Of a stretch of DNA of 64,000 nt, positions 37,285 to 46,140 are shown in pieces; position 1 is the first letter of the stretch, and every line of letters starts with the position of its first letter. The notes under the pieces were generated by a model, which saw only the letters and a program-made list of their open reading frames with translations, did no database searches and had not been told where the DNA came from. The translations under genes and the position numbers were made by a program. Source of the stretch: an uncultured Clostridia bacterium (GTDB taxonomy: Bacteria; Bacillota; Clostridia; Saccharofermentanales; Saccharofermentanaceae); contig CAMJPC010000008.1 of NCBI GenBank assembly GCA_946407705.1, forward strand, positions 51,566-115,565. Reading direction: 5' to 3'.

Positions 37285-37641
37285 ATGCGCTTATCTGATT
37301 CAGAATGGAAGATAGCTGACTGCCTGTGGGAAAGCGGGTCAATGACGATCACGGAACTTACAAAGGCACTTAATCCTGATACCGGATGGACCAAGAATAC
37401 TGTTATCACTTTGCTCAAGCGCATGATCGAGAAGGGCGCTGTCACTTATGTTCAGGAAGAGAAGGCCAAGAGGTTTTGCCCTGCGATAGACAGGACAGAA
37501 GCTGAGATGGAAGAGACTGCTTCTTTCTTGGATAAAGTCTATAAAGGTAACGTGGGACTCATGATCTCGAACCTGATCGGTTCCGAAAAGCTTACCGAAG
37601 AACAACTTGCCGAACTCCGGAGAATAATCGAGGAGGGATGA
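37285..37641 (+). CDS. BlaI/MecI/CopY family repressor
   Basis: 118 residues from ATG 37285 (AAAGGAGCTAAG upstream). The winged-helix domain has LSDSEWKIADCLWE and NPDTGWTKNTVITLLKRMIE, which match BlaI closely, and a C-terminal dimerisation helix follows (KLTEEQLAELRRIIEEG). It would bind the palindrome at 37245-37262. It is one base apart from the M56 metallopeptidase gene, the standard BlaI/BlaR1 pair, but no beta-lactamase gene is present. Confidence 0.92.
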   Translation: MRLSDSEWKIADCLWESGSMTITELTKALNPDTGWTKNTVITLLKRMIEKGAVTYVQEEKAKRFCPAIDRTEAEMEETASFLDKVYKGNVGLMISNLIGSEKLTEEQLAELRRIIEEG

Positions 37642-37642
37642 T

Positions 37643-39370
37643 ATGCTGCGTTATGTCTTGGGCATCTCAATCCTTACGGCAGGAATAATCATCTTAAGAG
37701 CACTTACTGACGGCAAGATCTTAAGAAAGCATCAGTATGCTCTTTGGTTGGCTATCCCGATCTTTATGATCGTTTCCCCTTTCCTTAAGATAAGCATACC
37801 TGTTGATACACTGTTTCCCGCCAAACCGGAAGCAGTTACTGTTGCGGAAAACGAAAGCAAAGATAAGAAGATCAATGAAGCAACAGATCTTCAGAGACTT
37901 GAAGAGAATACAGCATTCAAGATGGTCAGAGACTTTGCGGAAGAGAAGCAGGAAGCTCTGAAAAAGGTCAACTGGCCGGCAGTCCTGAAGAATACCAGCT
38001 GTATAGTTTCGGCAGGCCTGATAGTCTTACTTACTACATACAACATAGGGTTTATTGTTTACTGCAGGCAAAAGCGTAAGTTTATAAGTAATGATCCTTC
38101 GGGCAAGCTTAAGATCTACGGTATCAGTCAAAAAGAGACTCCTTTCCTTTTGCTCAAGAACATATATGTTGACGGCAAAGAGGAAGGAATGAACAGCTAC
38201 ATAATCTGCCATGAGACGTGCCACCATAAGCATGGTGACCAGTGGTGGATAGTACTCAGGTATCTTGTCCTTGCACTCAACTGGTATAACCCTGTCATTT
38301 GGGCAGCGTTCATCCTTTCAGGGCAGGATTGTGAGCTCGCATGTGATGAAGAAGTCTTGAGAACTCTTGGTGAAAATGCAACTGAAGGTTATGCCAAGAC
38401 ACTATTCGAACTTCTAAAGCAACGCTCTGGATCAAACCTCGGGGTTAAGGTCTCTTCAATGATGAAGGGCGAATTCATGGGAATCAAGAAAAGATTTGTG
38501 AATATAAAGCATCCTGCAAAAAAGAGCTATAAAGTTCTTTCGGTGAGCCTCGCGGCAATTATGCTGTTTACGGGTTGTGTATCAATACAGCCTGTAGCTG
38601 CAAAGCTTGATGCAGGAGATAAATCTGATGCTGTACTTATAAATCTTGGAAATGATCTGAAGGAAACCGGTACGGCCAAGAGTATAAAAGTGCTTTATAA
38701 CGTTGATCATACTTTGAAATATGAGTTCCTTTCATATGATCTGATCGATGGTACGGAGATTGGGAAACAGACTAAATACAAAAGCGAATTCTTTAGAGAT
38801 GGTCGCTTTCCGGATGCTGAATTAGTAACAAAATATACAGACTATAAAGCGATGGCCAGGGATTATCCGGAATTTGCCGAGTATATAAATAGCGATTATG
38901 ATGATCCCAAAGGTATGACCTATGAAGAAGCTGAAAAATTCGAGCGTGAGCATGAAGCAGAATATACCAAGACAAAGAAGCTGAAAGCGAATTTCCTGTT
39001 TGTGAAATGCAGAATAACATACCTTGGCGGCGGACCCAAGGTGTGCCGATTAAATGATTTTTGTGTATTTGCAATGCGCGATAATGAAGAAAACAGCCGT
39101 GAATTTATTAAATGTTATATAGAACTTCCGCAGAATAAAAACAGTGCTGTAAGCCCATATGATTTCGAGTACCGGTTTAACAAAGTTGGTGACAGTGTGG
39201 AATGTGTTATCGGGAGCCGGATTACAAATGAAAATGAAGATATGGTGGACGATACTGCCTGTTATATCGGTCTGCCGCCGGATGCTTTTGACTCATCTAC
39301 AGGATTTAACTACAAGAATATGTACGGCGAATTGTATTTCGCGTTAGGTGATCTTCCTAAAGAAAATTAG
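37643..39370 (+). CDS. BlaR1-like M56 metallopeptidase with non-PBP C-terminal sensor
   Basis: 575 residues. Membrane segments at about 4-22, 32-50 and 115-137, then the zinc site HETCH (about 190-194) with CELACDEEVL as third ligand region. A fourth membrane segment (about 295-318) leads to an outer domain at about 340-570. In BlaR1/MecR1 this place holds a penicillin-binding domain; here there is no SxxK/KTG. Instead it is homologous to the free-standing proteins encoded at 39457, 40303, 46137 and 47004 (shared YEFLSYDLIDG, QTKYKSEF, KGMTYEEAEKFEREHE, CRITYLGG). It likely senses a ligand or those paralogs and relieves BlaI repression, by inference. Confidence 0.88.
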   Translation: MLRYVLGISILTAGIIILRALTDGKILRKHQYALWLAIPIFMIVSPFLKISIPVDTLFPAKPEAVTVAENESKDKKINEATDLQRLEENTAFKMVRDFAEEKQEALKKVNWPAVLKNTSCIVSAGLIVLLTTYNIGFIVYCRQKRKFISNDPSGKLKIYGISQKETPFLLLKNIYVDGKEEGMNSYIICHETCHHKHGDQWWIVLRYLVLALNWYNPVIWAAFILSGQDCELACDEEVLRTLGENATEGYAKTLFELLKQRSGSNLGVKVSSMMKGEFMGIKKRFVNIKHPAKKSYKVLSVSLAAIMLFTGCVSIQPVAAKLDAGDKSDAVLINLGNDLKETGTAKSIKVLYNVDHTLKYEFLSYDLIDGTEIGKQTKYKSEFFRDGRFPDAELVTKYTDYKAMARDYPEFAEYINSDYDDPKGMTYEEAEKFEREHEAEYTKTKKLKANFLFVKCRITYLGGGPKVCRLNDFCVFAMRDNEENSREFIKCYIELPQNKNSAVSPYDFEYRFNKVGDSVECVIGSRITNENEDMVDDTACYIGLPPDAFDSSTGFNYKNMYGELYFALGDLPKEN

Positions 39371-39388
39371 TATCTGAAAACAATCAAA

Positions 39389-39434
39389 AAATTAAGTCAA
39401 ATTACGGCAAGTATCTATTGCCTTAGCTTAATTT
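39389..39434 (+). terminator. Hairpin after the M56 gene, possible attenuating terminator
   Basis: AAATTAAG (39389-39396) pairs with CTTAATTT (39427-39434) and GGCAA (39406-39410) with TTGCC (39418-39422). It is followed by GTCTTAAAAG, a poor T run, so termination would be partial at best. Confidence 0.4.
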
Positions 39435-39456
39435 GTCTTAAAAGAGGGATTTGTTT

Positions 39457-40290
39457 ATGAAAAGAAAGCTTTCAATATCAGTTGCAATACTGGCTTTGAT
39501 CGTATTGACAGCAGTCGTGGTCTTGATAGAGAAAAACAGTAAGACTCCGATGGACCGCTATTTGGAGACAGCTCAAACAACAAAGCAACCGGACAATTAC
39601 ATTCCGGCCAAGATCATAGATGATGACGGTGGTTTACAGTATGAATTTCTGTCATATGATCTGATCGACGATAAAGACATAGAAAAGCAGACAAAATATA
39701 AAGCGGAGTATTTTGATGATGGTAAACTCCCTCCATCGGATTATGTTGTGAAAAAAGTAGATCATGCAGCCATGCGGCGCGATTTCCCGAAATATGATGA
39801 GTATGTATCGAGCAATTGCACAAAGGGCATGACATATGAAGAGGCAGAAGCATTTGAACGCGAACATGAAGATGAGTATTCTTCGGAAGTGCATGTTAAG
39901 ACTAAATATTTCTTTATCCGCTGCCGAATAACTTATATCGGCGGAGGAATAATCGAAGGTAATGAAAAGTGTCTTACTGCTTTTAATTTTCTCATTATGA
40001 ATGGAGATAAGATAGTTGGAAAGAGCTATCCGAACTGTTACTTTGATCTTTCTCGGAATCCCAAAGGAAAAGAACAAAAAACGGATTCTATATATTACAA
40101 ATTTGAAAAAGTGGGAGACAGCATAGAATGTATTTTGGGGGGGAGATTAAGAGAAGATTATGATCGTTTTTCGGAAGCAACAGGATACTATGTCGGCTTT
40201 CTGCCGATGATGGCTAGTGATGTAGACCAGTTTAACCCCGCAATCGACGTCAGATGTGTAGCGTTGAAAGATATGCCCAAGGAAGCATAG
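39457..40290 (+). CDS. Membrane-anchored sensor-domain paralog 1
   Basis: 277 residues from ATG 39457 (AGAGGG upstream). One membrane anchor (about 5-25), a linker KTPMDRYLETAQTTKQ, and an outer domain of about 230 residues homologous to the C-terminus of the M56 protein. Shared marks are YEFLSYDLIDDKDIEKQTKY, KGMTYEEAEAFEREHE, and a CRITYIGGG strand. The pattern of paired strands around a conserved Arg-Ile-Thr suggests an Ig-like fold of the DUF4352/DUF5027 kind, not proven. Its middle 318 bases are identical to paralog 2. Confidence 0.8.
   Translation: MKRKLSISVAILALIVLTAVVVLIEKNSKTPMDRYLETAQTTKQPDNYIPAKIIDDDGGLQYEFLSYDLIDDKDIEKQTKYKAEYFDDGKLPPSDYVVKKVDHAAMRRDFPKYDEYVSSNCTKGMTYEEAEAFEREHEDEYSSEVHVKTKYFFIRCRITYIGGGIIEGNEKCLTAFNFLIMNGDKIVGKSYPNCYFDLSRNPKGKEQKTDSIYYKFEKVGDSIECILGGRLREDYDRFSEATGYYVGFLPMMASDVDQFNPAIDVRCVALKDMPKEA
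39538..39855 (+). repeat. 318-bp exact direct repeat, copy A
   Basis: This stretch is identical at the DNA level to 40384-40701, an 846-base offset, inside two paralogous genes that differ more on either side. The sharp edges indicate a recent duplication or gene conversion. Confidence 0.9.
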
Positions 40291-40302
40291 AGAGGTAAGA
40301 AT

Positions 40303-41133
40303 ATGAAGAAAAAACTATCTGTGATAGTTGCAGCTTTAGCATTAGTTGGGTTAATTGCAGCTGTTATTGCGATTGAGAGGAAGAGTAAGACTCCGATGGA
40401 CCGCTATTTGGAGACAGCTCAAACAACAAAGCAACCGGACAATTACATTCCGGCCAAGATCATAGATGATGACGGTGGTTTACAGTATGAATTTCTGTCA
40501 TATGATCTGATCGACGATAAAGACATAGAAAAGCAGACAAAATATAAAGCGGAGTATTTTGATGATGGTAAACTCCCTCCATCGGATTATGTTGTGAAAA
40601 AAGTAGATCATGCAGCCATGCGGCGCGATTTCCCGAAATATGATGAGTATGTATCGAGCAATTGCACAAAGGGCATGACATATGAAGAGGCAGAAGCATT
40701 TAAACGCGAGCATGAAGCGGAGTATTCTTCGGAAGTGCATGTTAAGACTAAATATTTCTTTATCCGATGCCGCATCACTTATATTGGCGGGGGAATAACC
40801 GAAGGCAACGAGAAGTGCATTGGTGCTTTTGATTTTCTCATTATGAACGGAGATAAGATAGTTGGAAAGAGCTATCCGAACTGTTACTTTGATCACTCTC
40901 AGAATACCGAAGGAGAACGAAAACGTTTCAATTATTACAGATTTGAAAAAGTAGGAGACAGCATAGAATGTATTTTGGGTGGAAGGTTAAGAGATGACGA
41001 GGATCATTTTTCGGAAGCAACAGGATTCTATGTTGGCTTTCAACCGAGCGTGACATATTCTGATGAAGACCAGTTTAACCCCGCAATCGACGTCAGATGT
41101 GTAGCGTTGAAAGATATGCCCAAGGAGCCGTGA
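40303..41133 (+). CDS. Membrane-anchored sensor-domain paralog 2
   Basis: 276 residues with one membrane anchor (about 5-23) and the same outer domain as the gene before it. The N-terminal anchor and C-terminal quarter differ from paralog 1, while residues about 28-133 are identical. A GAGGTAAGAAT site precedes the ATG, 12 bases after paralog 1. It is followed by a small anchored protein gene after 2 bases, so the cluster runs as one operon. Confidence 0.8.
   Translation: MKKKLSVIVAALALVGLIAAVIAIERKSKTPMDRYLETAQTTKQPDNYIPAKIIDDDGGLQYEFLSYDLIDDKDIEKQTKYKAEYFDDGKLPPSDYVVKKVDHAAMRRDFPKYDEYVSSNCTKGMTYEEAEAFKREHEAEYSSEVHVKTKYFFIRCRITYIGGGITEGNEKCIGAFDFLIMNGDKIVGKSYPNCYFDHSQNTEGERKRFNYYRFEKVGDSIECILGGRLRDDEDHFSEATGFYVGFQPSVTYSDEDQFNPAIDVRCVALKDMPKEP
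40384..40701 (+). repeat. 318-bp exact direct repeat, copy B
   Basis: Second copy of the stretch at 39538-39855. It begins with the codons for SKTPMDRYLE and ends in EEAEAF. Confidence 0.9.
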
Positions 41134-41135
41134 TC

Positions 41136-41672
41136 ATGAAAAAGATAATAGTGGTAATTACAGTCTGCTTCTTGGTCTTCTGGACAGGGCGGATCATCAG
41201 TGTCAATCAAAACCCGCCAATCACCACGTACTATGAACTTGGTGACACATTGGATTGCGGCGATCTGGAAGTTAGCTTTATCGAATCTCATCTTGATACT
41301 CCTGAGCAGTTCAAAGAACGTTTTGGTGTTGAATCCAATACTTATGACGGTGAACATAAGGTCATATCAATTTGTATAAGTGCAACCAATAAATCAGATA
41401 AAGAAGCAGATCTTGATAAGATATTTGACTTTCTTGAATGCGGATTTGAGGCGCCACTGTGGGCAAATGCAATTGATCCGGAAATAACAAATCAGATCAA
41501 CAATTTCGGAGAGGAAAAACTTGCTCCGGGAAAAACACGAAAGATATGGTATGTCACGGAAATCTCAAAGCAATGCTACAAGGAGTCAACATGGAATCAC
41601 ATTAACGAGTGTCAGATTTATTATATATTGACTCTTTCGCCGCAAAAGATCGCAGTGAGGCTTAAAGTATGA
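41136..41672 (+). CDS. Small membrane-anchored DUF4352-like protein, module 1
   Basis: 178 residues from ATG 41136 (AAGGAG upstream). One membrane anchor (about 4-22), then NQNPPITTYYELGDTLDCGD and a beta-sandwich-like domain with VISICISATNKSDKEADL, the pattern of DUF4352/telokin-like Ig folds. A clear paralog is encoded at 43962. It overlaps the following permease gene by 4 bases (ATGA). It is perhaps an accessory or immunity protein of the ABC module; function is inferred from position only. Confidence 0.75.
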   Translation: MKKIIVVITVCFLVFWTGRIISVNQNPPITTYYELGDTLDCGDLEVSFIESHLDTPEQFKERFGVESNTYDGEHKVISICISATNKSDKEADLDKIFDFLECGFEAPLWANAIDPEITNQINNFGEEKLAPGKTRKIWYVTEISKQCYKESTWNHINECQIYYILTLSPQKIAVRLKV

Positions 41673-42457
41673 ATACAGTTAAGTTTGAATTGTACCGTGC
41701 TTTTCACAGTCGCTCCTTTGTGATAAGTCTTCTGATAGGAAGTGTTATATGTGCACTGGATCTGATCACATTTTGCGTTATGGTTGGGCTGGGCGGAAGA
41801 TATTTGGTTCAAGCCTGGATCGGAACAGACTATCTGTTTGCATATAATCAGATGTTTTATATTTTGCTTCCTGTGCTTGCCTGCCTTCCGTATGGCGGAT
41901 CGCTATATACGGATGTTAAGAACGGATACGATAAGAATATCTGTGTGAAAGCTTCAAGACTAAACTATGCATTTGCTAAAAGCGTATCTGTATTTCTGTC
42001 GGGGTTTGTTAGTGTATGTTTACCACTTGTGGTGAACTTGTTTATTGCTGCCGGGATGTATTCGAACTACGTACCGGAGAGACTGAATGCCACTAGCATA
42101 GCTCTGGATGACATTTATCTGTTTGCGGCAATATCTGATAAGAATCCTGCTATATATTGTCTGGTTTATATACTGGTCGACAGCCTGTTTGCGGGAGCGA
42201 TGGCTCTAACCTCATTAAGCTTAACCGTAAAAGTCAAGAGCAGTTTCACTGCAGTAGTAACACCGATGGTCTTATTCTTTATGTTCGACATCTTTGTCGG
42301 AGTTAAAGACTACGGTAACTGGTCCGTTTTAGCTATGTTGAATCCATGGCAGTATATGCACTTTTATTGGTATCAAATGCTTACAGTTTACCTTGTCATA
42401 TTGATCGTCAATGTGGCAGTGATAACAATAACTTCAAGAAAGAGAGATGTTTTATGA
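41669..42457 (+). CDS. ABC-2 type permease A, module 1
   Basis: 262 residues with about six membrane segments. Its start, KFELYRAFHSRSFVISLLIG, is typical of lantibiotic-immunity type permeases. It contains GGSLYTDVKNGYDKNICVKA. The gene overlaps both neighbours by ATGA. It forms an exporter with the ATPase at 42454 and permease B at 43100. Paralog: the gene at 44495. Confidence 0.85.
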   Translation: MNTVKFELYRAFHSRSFVISLLIGSVICALDLITFCVMVGLGGRYLVQAWIGTDYLFAYNQMFYILLPVLACLPYGGSLYTDVKNGYDKNICVKASRLNYAFAKSVSVFLSGFVSVCLPLVVNLFIAAGMYSNYVPERLNATSIALDDIYLFAAISDKNPAIYCLVYILVDSLFAGAMALTSLSLTVKVKSSFTAVVTPMVLFFMFDIFVGVKDYGNWSVLAMLNPWQYMHFYWYQMLTVYLVILIVNVAVITITSRKRDVL

Positions 42458-43113
42458 GTGAGATCAAGATCGAAGATTTAAGCAAACAGATAAAGGGCGC
42501 GCTGATACTTGATAAGGTATCAATAACTCTGACATCAGGGAAGATTTACGGCTTAAGAGGCAAGAACGGTTCTGGCAAGACAATGCTCATGCGTGCGATG
42601 GCAGGACTTCTTATTCCTGATGCGGGATCCGTGATCATCAACGGAAAAACACTTCATAAGGATATCTCATTTCCCGAAAGTATCGGAATACTTATCGAGA
42701 ACCCGTCTTTTCTCCCGCAATATACAGGCTTTAAGAATCTGAAGCTCCTTGCGGGACTGACAGGCGGTATTTCCGACGAAGAGATCAGAACTGCATTGGA
42801 CCGTGTCGGACTTGATCCTGAAGATAAGAGGACTTACAGGAAGTATTCTCTTGGCATGAAGCAAAAGCTCGGCATCGCGAACGCGATTATGGGAGAGCCG
42901 GATATCATCATCCTTGATGAGCCGATCAATGCACTCGATGAGGAAAGCGTAAAGAAGATAAAGAAAGTCCTCCTTGAGATCAGAGATAAGGACAAGCTGA
43001 TAATCATTGCCTGCCACGACAGGGAAGAGCTCGAATACTTAAGCGACATAATCTATGAGATCAAGGACGGGTCGATCGTAGACAGAAAGGAAATAACCAA
43101 TGATAACGCTTAA
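42454..43113 (+). CDS. ABC transporter ATP-binding protein, module 1
   Basis: 219 residues, on the short side. Walker A is GKNGSGKTMLMRAM, with Met after the Thr; signature SLGMKQKLGIANAI; Walker B IIILDEPINALDEESV; His switch IIACHDREELEY. ATG 42454 overlaps the permease A stop. The last codons (DRKEITNDNA) overlap the start of permease B. It is the only ATPase in the two modules, so it may energise both. Confidence 0.93.
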   Translation: MSEIKIEDLSKQIKGALILDKVSITLTSGKIYGLRGKNGSGKTMLMRAMAGLLIPDAGSVIINGKTLHKDISFPESIGILIENPSFLPQYTGFKNLKLLAGLTGGISDEEIRTALDRVGLDPEDKRTYRKYSLGMKQKLGIANAIMGEPDIIILDEPINALDEESVKKIKKVLLEIRDKDKLIIIACHDREELEYLSDIIYEIKDGSIVDRKEITNDNA

Positions 43114-43927
43114 GCTCTTAAAGCGTGACATCAAGCTGGGTATCGTTGAACGACTCATTTTGTACTTGGTGGTCTTGTTCACTTTCTTTATGGTAAAGGA
43201 CTGTTCGAGGGCAATAGCTGATATACAGGTCCGGTTTTCCATGCAGTCATCTTGTACGATAATGGATTATTACGTCTATTGCATGTCAGGCATGGGCTTC
43301 TATCAGTTTGATCCGACACAAGGATTCTTGATCCCGTACTTATGGTTCATTTCGCAGCTGGGGATATCTTATATCATTGCATATTACGCCGAAAAGGATT
43401 TTGCTGAGAACGGTGTTAATGTGATGGTAGCAGGAAGAAACCGCTCTGCCTGGTGGTTTTCCAAGGTGATATGGTGCATCATGTCAGTATTGATATACTT
43501 CGTTGCGACATTTATCGCGTGTTCTTGTTTTGCAATGTTTTATGGCGCAAAGCCTTCACTTGGAGTGACGGATGAGTTCCTGAAGATCGTATACGGATAC
43601 AACATAAATTATCTTCCTTATAAGGATCTTATGCTGATCGTGTTTGTTGTGCCCATTGCCGTTACTGCCGGGATATGCCTTGTGCAGATGCTCATGAGTT
43701 TTATAATCTCGCCGGTCACGAGTTTTGCCTTAACATGTGCCGTCTATATCCTGTCGGCATATTATACCGCCTGGTTCCTGCCGGGCAGCTATACCATGTG
43801 GGTCAGGAGTTCGTATTTCGATGTTAGAGGACTTAACCCGCTCAGCGGATTGCTGATCGCGGCGTTTATGGTAATTGCCGTCTGTTTTGTCGGAAATAGT
43901 TACTTTGAGAAGAAGGACATCATTTAA
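43100..43927 (+). CDS. ABC-2 type permease B, module 1
   Basis: 275 residues, about six membrane segments, with IAYYAEKDFAENGVNVMVAG and GRNRSAWWFSKVIWCIMSVL as recognisable marks. It overlaps the ATPase gene by 14 bases with AAAGGAAATAACC upstream. Its paralog in module 2 is at 45310. Together with permease A it makes a hetero-dimeric channel. Confidence 0.85.
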   Translation: MITLKLLKRDIKLGIVERLILYLVVLFTFFMVKDCSRAIADIQVRFSMQSSCTIMDYYVYCMSGMGFYQFDPTQGFLIPYLWFISQLGISYIIAYYAEKDFAENGVNVMVAGRNRSAWWFSKVIWCIMSVLIYFVATFIACSCFAMFYGAKPSLGVTDEFLKIVYGYNINYLPYKDLMLIVFVVPIAVTAGICLVQMLMSFIISPVTSFALTCAVYILSAYYTAWFLPGSYTMWVRSSYFDVRGLNPLSGLLIAAFMVIAVCFVGNSYFEKKDII

Positions 43928-43961
43928 CGGCTGATCTTTTGCGGAATAATGGAGTGTTTGT

Positions 43962-44498
43962 ATGAAGAAAGCAGTTGTAATACTGATCGCTGTTTTTGTC
44001 ATAGCGTGGAGCGTGAGGATCTTAAGCATTAATCAATCTCCGCCTACGACCACATATTATGAAATCGGCGATAAAGTCAAGTGCGGTAATCTTGAACTCG
44101 AGTTCATCGAATCTCATGTTGATGATCCGGCAGAATTCGAAGAGCGGTTCGGGGTCAAATATGAAAACACTGAAGGTGATTACAAGATGATATCGATATG
44201 TATAGATGTCAAAAACATATCGGATAAAGATATCAGTATTGATGATATTTATGACAAGATCGGTTATGGTTATGAGTCGGCTGTGTGGAGGAACGGAATA
44301 TCTCCCGAAGCCTGCAATTTAGTTAATGTTTATGACCGTTATTTCCTGTCACCCGGAGATTCTATGAAGATCTGGTTTCTGTCGGAGATCAACAAGATAA
44401 GTTTTAAGAAAAGCATCTGGGAAAAGGTTAATGAATATCAGTACATCTATATTTTCACTTATATTCCGCAGCGCTCTGCAGTGAGGATCAAAGCATGA
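43962..44498 (+). CDS. Small membrane-anchored DUF4352-like protein, module 2
   Basis: 178 residues, a full-length paralog of the protein encoded at 41136: NQSPPTTTYYEIGDKVKCGN, the FIESHVDDPAEFEERFGVKY stretch and MISICIDVKNISDKDISI are matched there. One membrane anchor at about 3-20. GGAG lies before the ATG. It overlaps permease A of module 2 by 4 bases, as in module 1. Confidence 0.75.
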   Translation: MKKAVVILIAVFVIAWSVRILSINQSPPTTTYYEIGDKVKCGNLELEFIESHVDDPAEFEERFGVKYENTEGDYKMISICIDVKNISDKDISIDDIYDKIGYGYESAVWRNGISPEACNLVNVYDRYFLSPGDSMKIWFLSEINKISFKKSIWEKVNEYQYIYIFTYIPQRSAVRIKA

Positions 44499-45292
44499 GA
44501 TTGATAAGATTTGAAATATACCGTGCCTTTCACAGCCGCACATTCCTTGCGGGTCTTCTTATCGGATGCGTTATCTGTGCTGCTGACCTGATCATATTCT
44601 GCATCCAAGTCGAGAACGCATATCTGCACAGAGCGTGGATAGGAACTGACCAAGTACTGAACATTAATCATGTGTTTTATGTATTGCTTCCGATAATCGG
44701 AAGCCTTCCGTTTGGCGGTTCTCTTTATACTGATATTAAGACCGGCTATGACAAGAATATATGCGTCAAAGCATCAAGGATCAATTATGCGTCAGCTAAA
44801 GGTATTGCAGTATTTTTATCGGCATTTGTAAGTGTGGCGCTGCCGCTTGGACTGAACCTGTTTATCGCAGCGGGAATATATCCTAATTACATACCTGATT
44901 TTTTTGTTACCATGAGCGGAACGACACTTCCAAACAGGATGTTGTTTTCGGAAATCTGCAATTATCATCCGTCCATATACAGTCTGATATTCATCTGCGT
45001 TGACGGTTTTTTCGCGGGAGCGATAGCCTTGACATCGCTCAGCTTATCCGGAGCGGTTAACAGTCACTTTACGGCTGTTGTAACACCGATGTTGCTCTAT
45101 ATTTATTCGAGTACGCTTTTATTCCCTAATGATGATAATTACGTGAAAGGCAACTGGTCCATTCTGGATATGCTGAATCCGTCACCTATAGTGACTACGA
45201 GATGGGAACAGATGCTGACGGTATTTTTGGCCGTTTTTGTGTTCAACTTCATGTTTATATGGTTGTTTTCAAGAAAAAGGGACGTGTTATGA
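44495..45292 (+). CDS. ABC-2 type permease A, module 2
   Basis: 265 residues, paralog of the permease at 41669 (FEIYRAFHSRTFLAGLLIGC, GGSLYTDIKTGYDKNICVKA). Its stop overlaps an ATG at 45289, the place where module 1 has its ATPase start. There is no ATPase here, only a scar, so this permease must use another ATPase or be idle. Confidence 0.84.
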   Translation: MRLIRFEIYRAFHSRTFLAGLLIGCVICAADLIIFCIQVENAYLHRAWIGTDQVLNINHVFYVLLPIIGSLPFGGSLYTDIKTGYDKNICVKASRINYASAKGIAVFLSAFVSVALPLGLNLFIAAGIYPNYIPDFFVTMSGTTLPNRMLFSEICNYHPSIYSLIFICVDGFFAGAIALTSLSLSGAVNSHFTAVVTPMLLYIYSSTLLFPNDDNYVKGNWSILDMLNPSPIVTTRWEQMLTVFLAVFVFNFMFIWLFSRKRDVL

Positions 45293-45320
45293 CAGGAAGG
45301 ATATTTCAAATGAAGACGCT
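45289..45320 (+). pseudogene. Scar of a deleted ABC ATPase gene
   Basis: Read in the frame starting at 45291, the bases give DRKDISNEDA, which matches the last ten residues of the module 1 ATPase (DRKEITNDNA) at the same position relative to permease B. The ATG at 45289 keeps the overlap with the permease A stop. So the ATPase gene was removed between its start codon and its last ten codons. Confidence 0.8.
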
Positions 45321-46140
45321 AAAATACTTAAGAAGAGATATGCGGCTAGGGACGGTAAACCGTGCTTATGTGTTCCTGATCCCGCTCGTTTTCTCTTTGC
45401 TGATGTCTCTGCAGTTTTCAAGCATAATAAACGTGTTTAATGCAAACAACAATTCGCAGTTTGGAATGACCATAATGGATTATTATGTGTTTGCCATGAA
45501 AGGTCTGGATTATTATACGCTGGATCCATTCGACCTTTATCCCCTGCCGCTTTATTGGTTTACATTTCAGATGGGTATATCATATTTCATCGCATACTAT
45601 CCGGAGAAGGATTATTCGGAAAACGGAGTGAATATACTTGTCTCAGGTAAGTCACGTGCTTCCTGGTGGCTTTCAAAAGTGTTCTGGTGTATCTTGTCCG
45701 TCCTGGTCTATTACCTCGTTGCATTTGTGTCATGTGCGGTCTTTGCTCTGATCCAAGGTGCCGGGCTTTCTTTAGGGGTGACAAAGGAATTCGAAGTGGC
45801 GTATTTCGGTTATAACATGACGTATGTTTCCTATTCTGATCTGATCGTGATCGCAGTGATCGTTCCGGTTTCCATAACGGCTGCAATATGTCTTGTTCAA
45901 TTGCTGATGAGTTTTGTCTTATCTCCCGTTACCAGTTTTGCAGTCACATGCGGAATGTATGTGTTATCAGCTTACTATACTGCCTGGTTTTTCCCCGGCA
46001 GTTTTACGATCTGGCTCAGGAGCTCGTATTTTGACGAGAGAGGGCTTGATCCTGTAAGCGGCCTTGTAATAGCAGCGTTTATGGCGGTAACGGCTGTCGG
46101 ATTCGGGATAATGAATTTTGAAAAGAAGGACATCATATGA
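45310..46140 (+). CDS. ABC-2 type permease B, module 2
   Basis: 276 residues from ATG 45310, which aligns with the start of its paralog at 43100 (MKTLKYLRRDMRLG against MITLKLLKRDIKLG). CAGGAAGG serves as the ribosome binding site and is itself part of the ATPase scar. About six membrane segments; IAYYPEKDYSENGVNILVSG is the shared mark. It overlaps the following sensor paralog by 4 bases. Confidence 0.82.
   Translation: MKTLKYLRRDMRLGTVNRAYVFLIPLVFSLLMSLQFSSIINVFNANNNSQFGMTIMDYYVFAMKGLDYYTLDPFDLYPLPLYWFTFQMGISYFIAYYPEKDYSENGVNILVSGKSRASWWLSKVFWCILSVLVYYLVAFVSCAVFALIQGAGLSLGVTKEFEVAYFGYNMTYVSYSDLIVIAVIVPVSITAAICLVQLLMSFVLSPVTSFAVTCGMYVLSAYYTAWFFPGSFTIWLRSSYFDERGLDPVSGLVIAAFMAVTAVGFGIMNFEKKDII

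Noticed and set aside
45237..45440. A 67-codon frame across the module 2 permease junction
   Set aside because: It has no start signal; its only meaning is the ten-codon remnant of the deleted ATPase that it contains.
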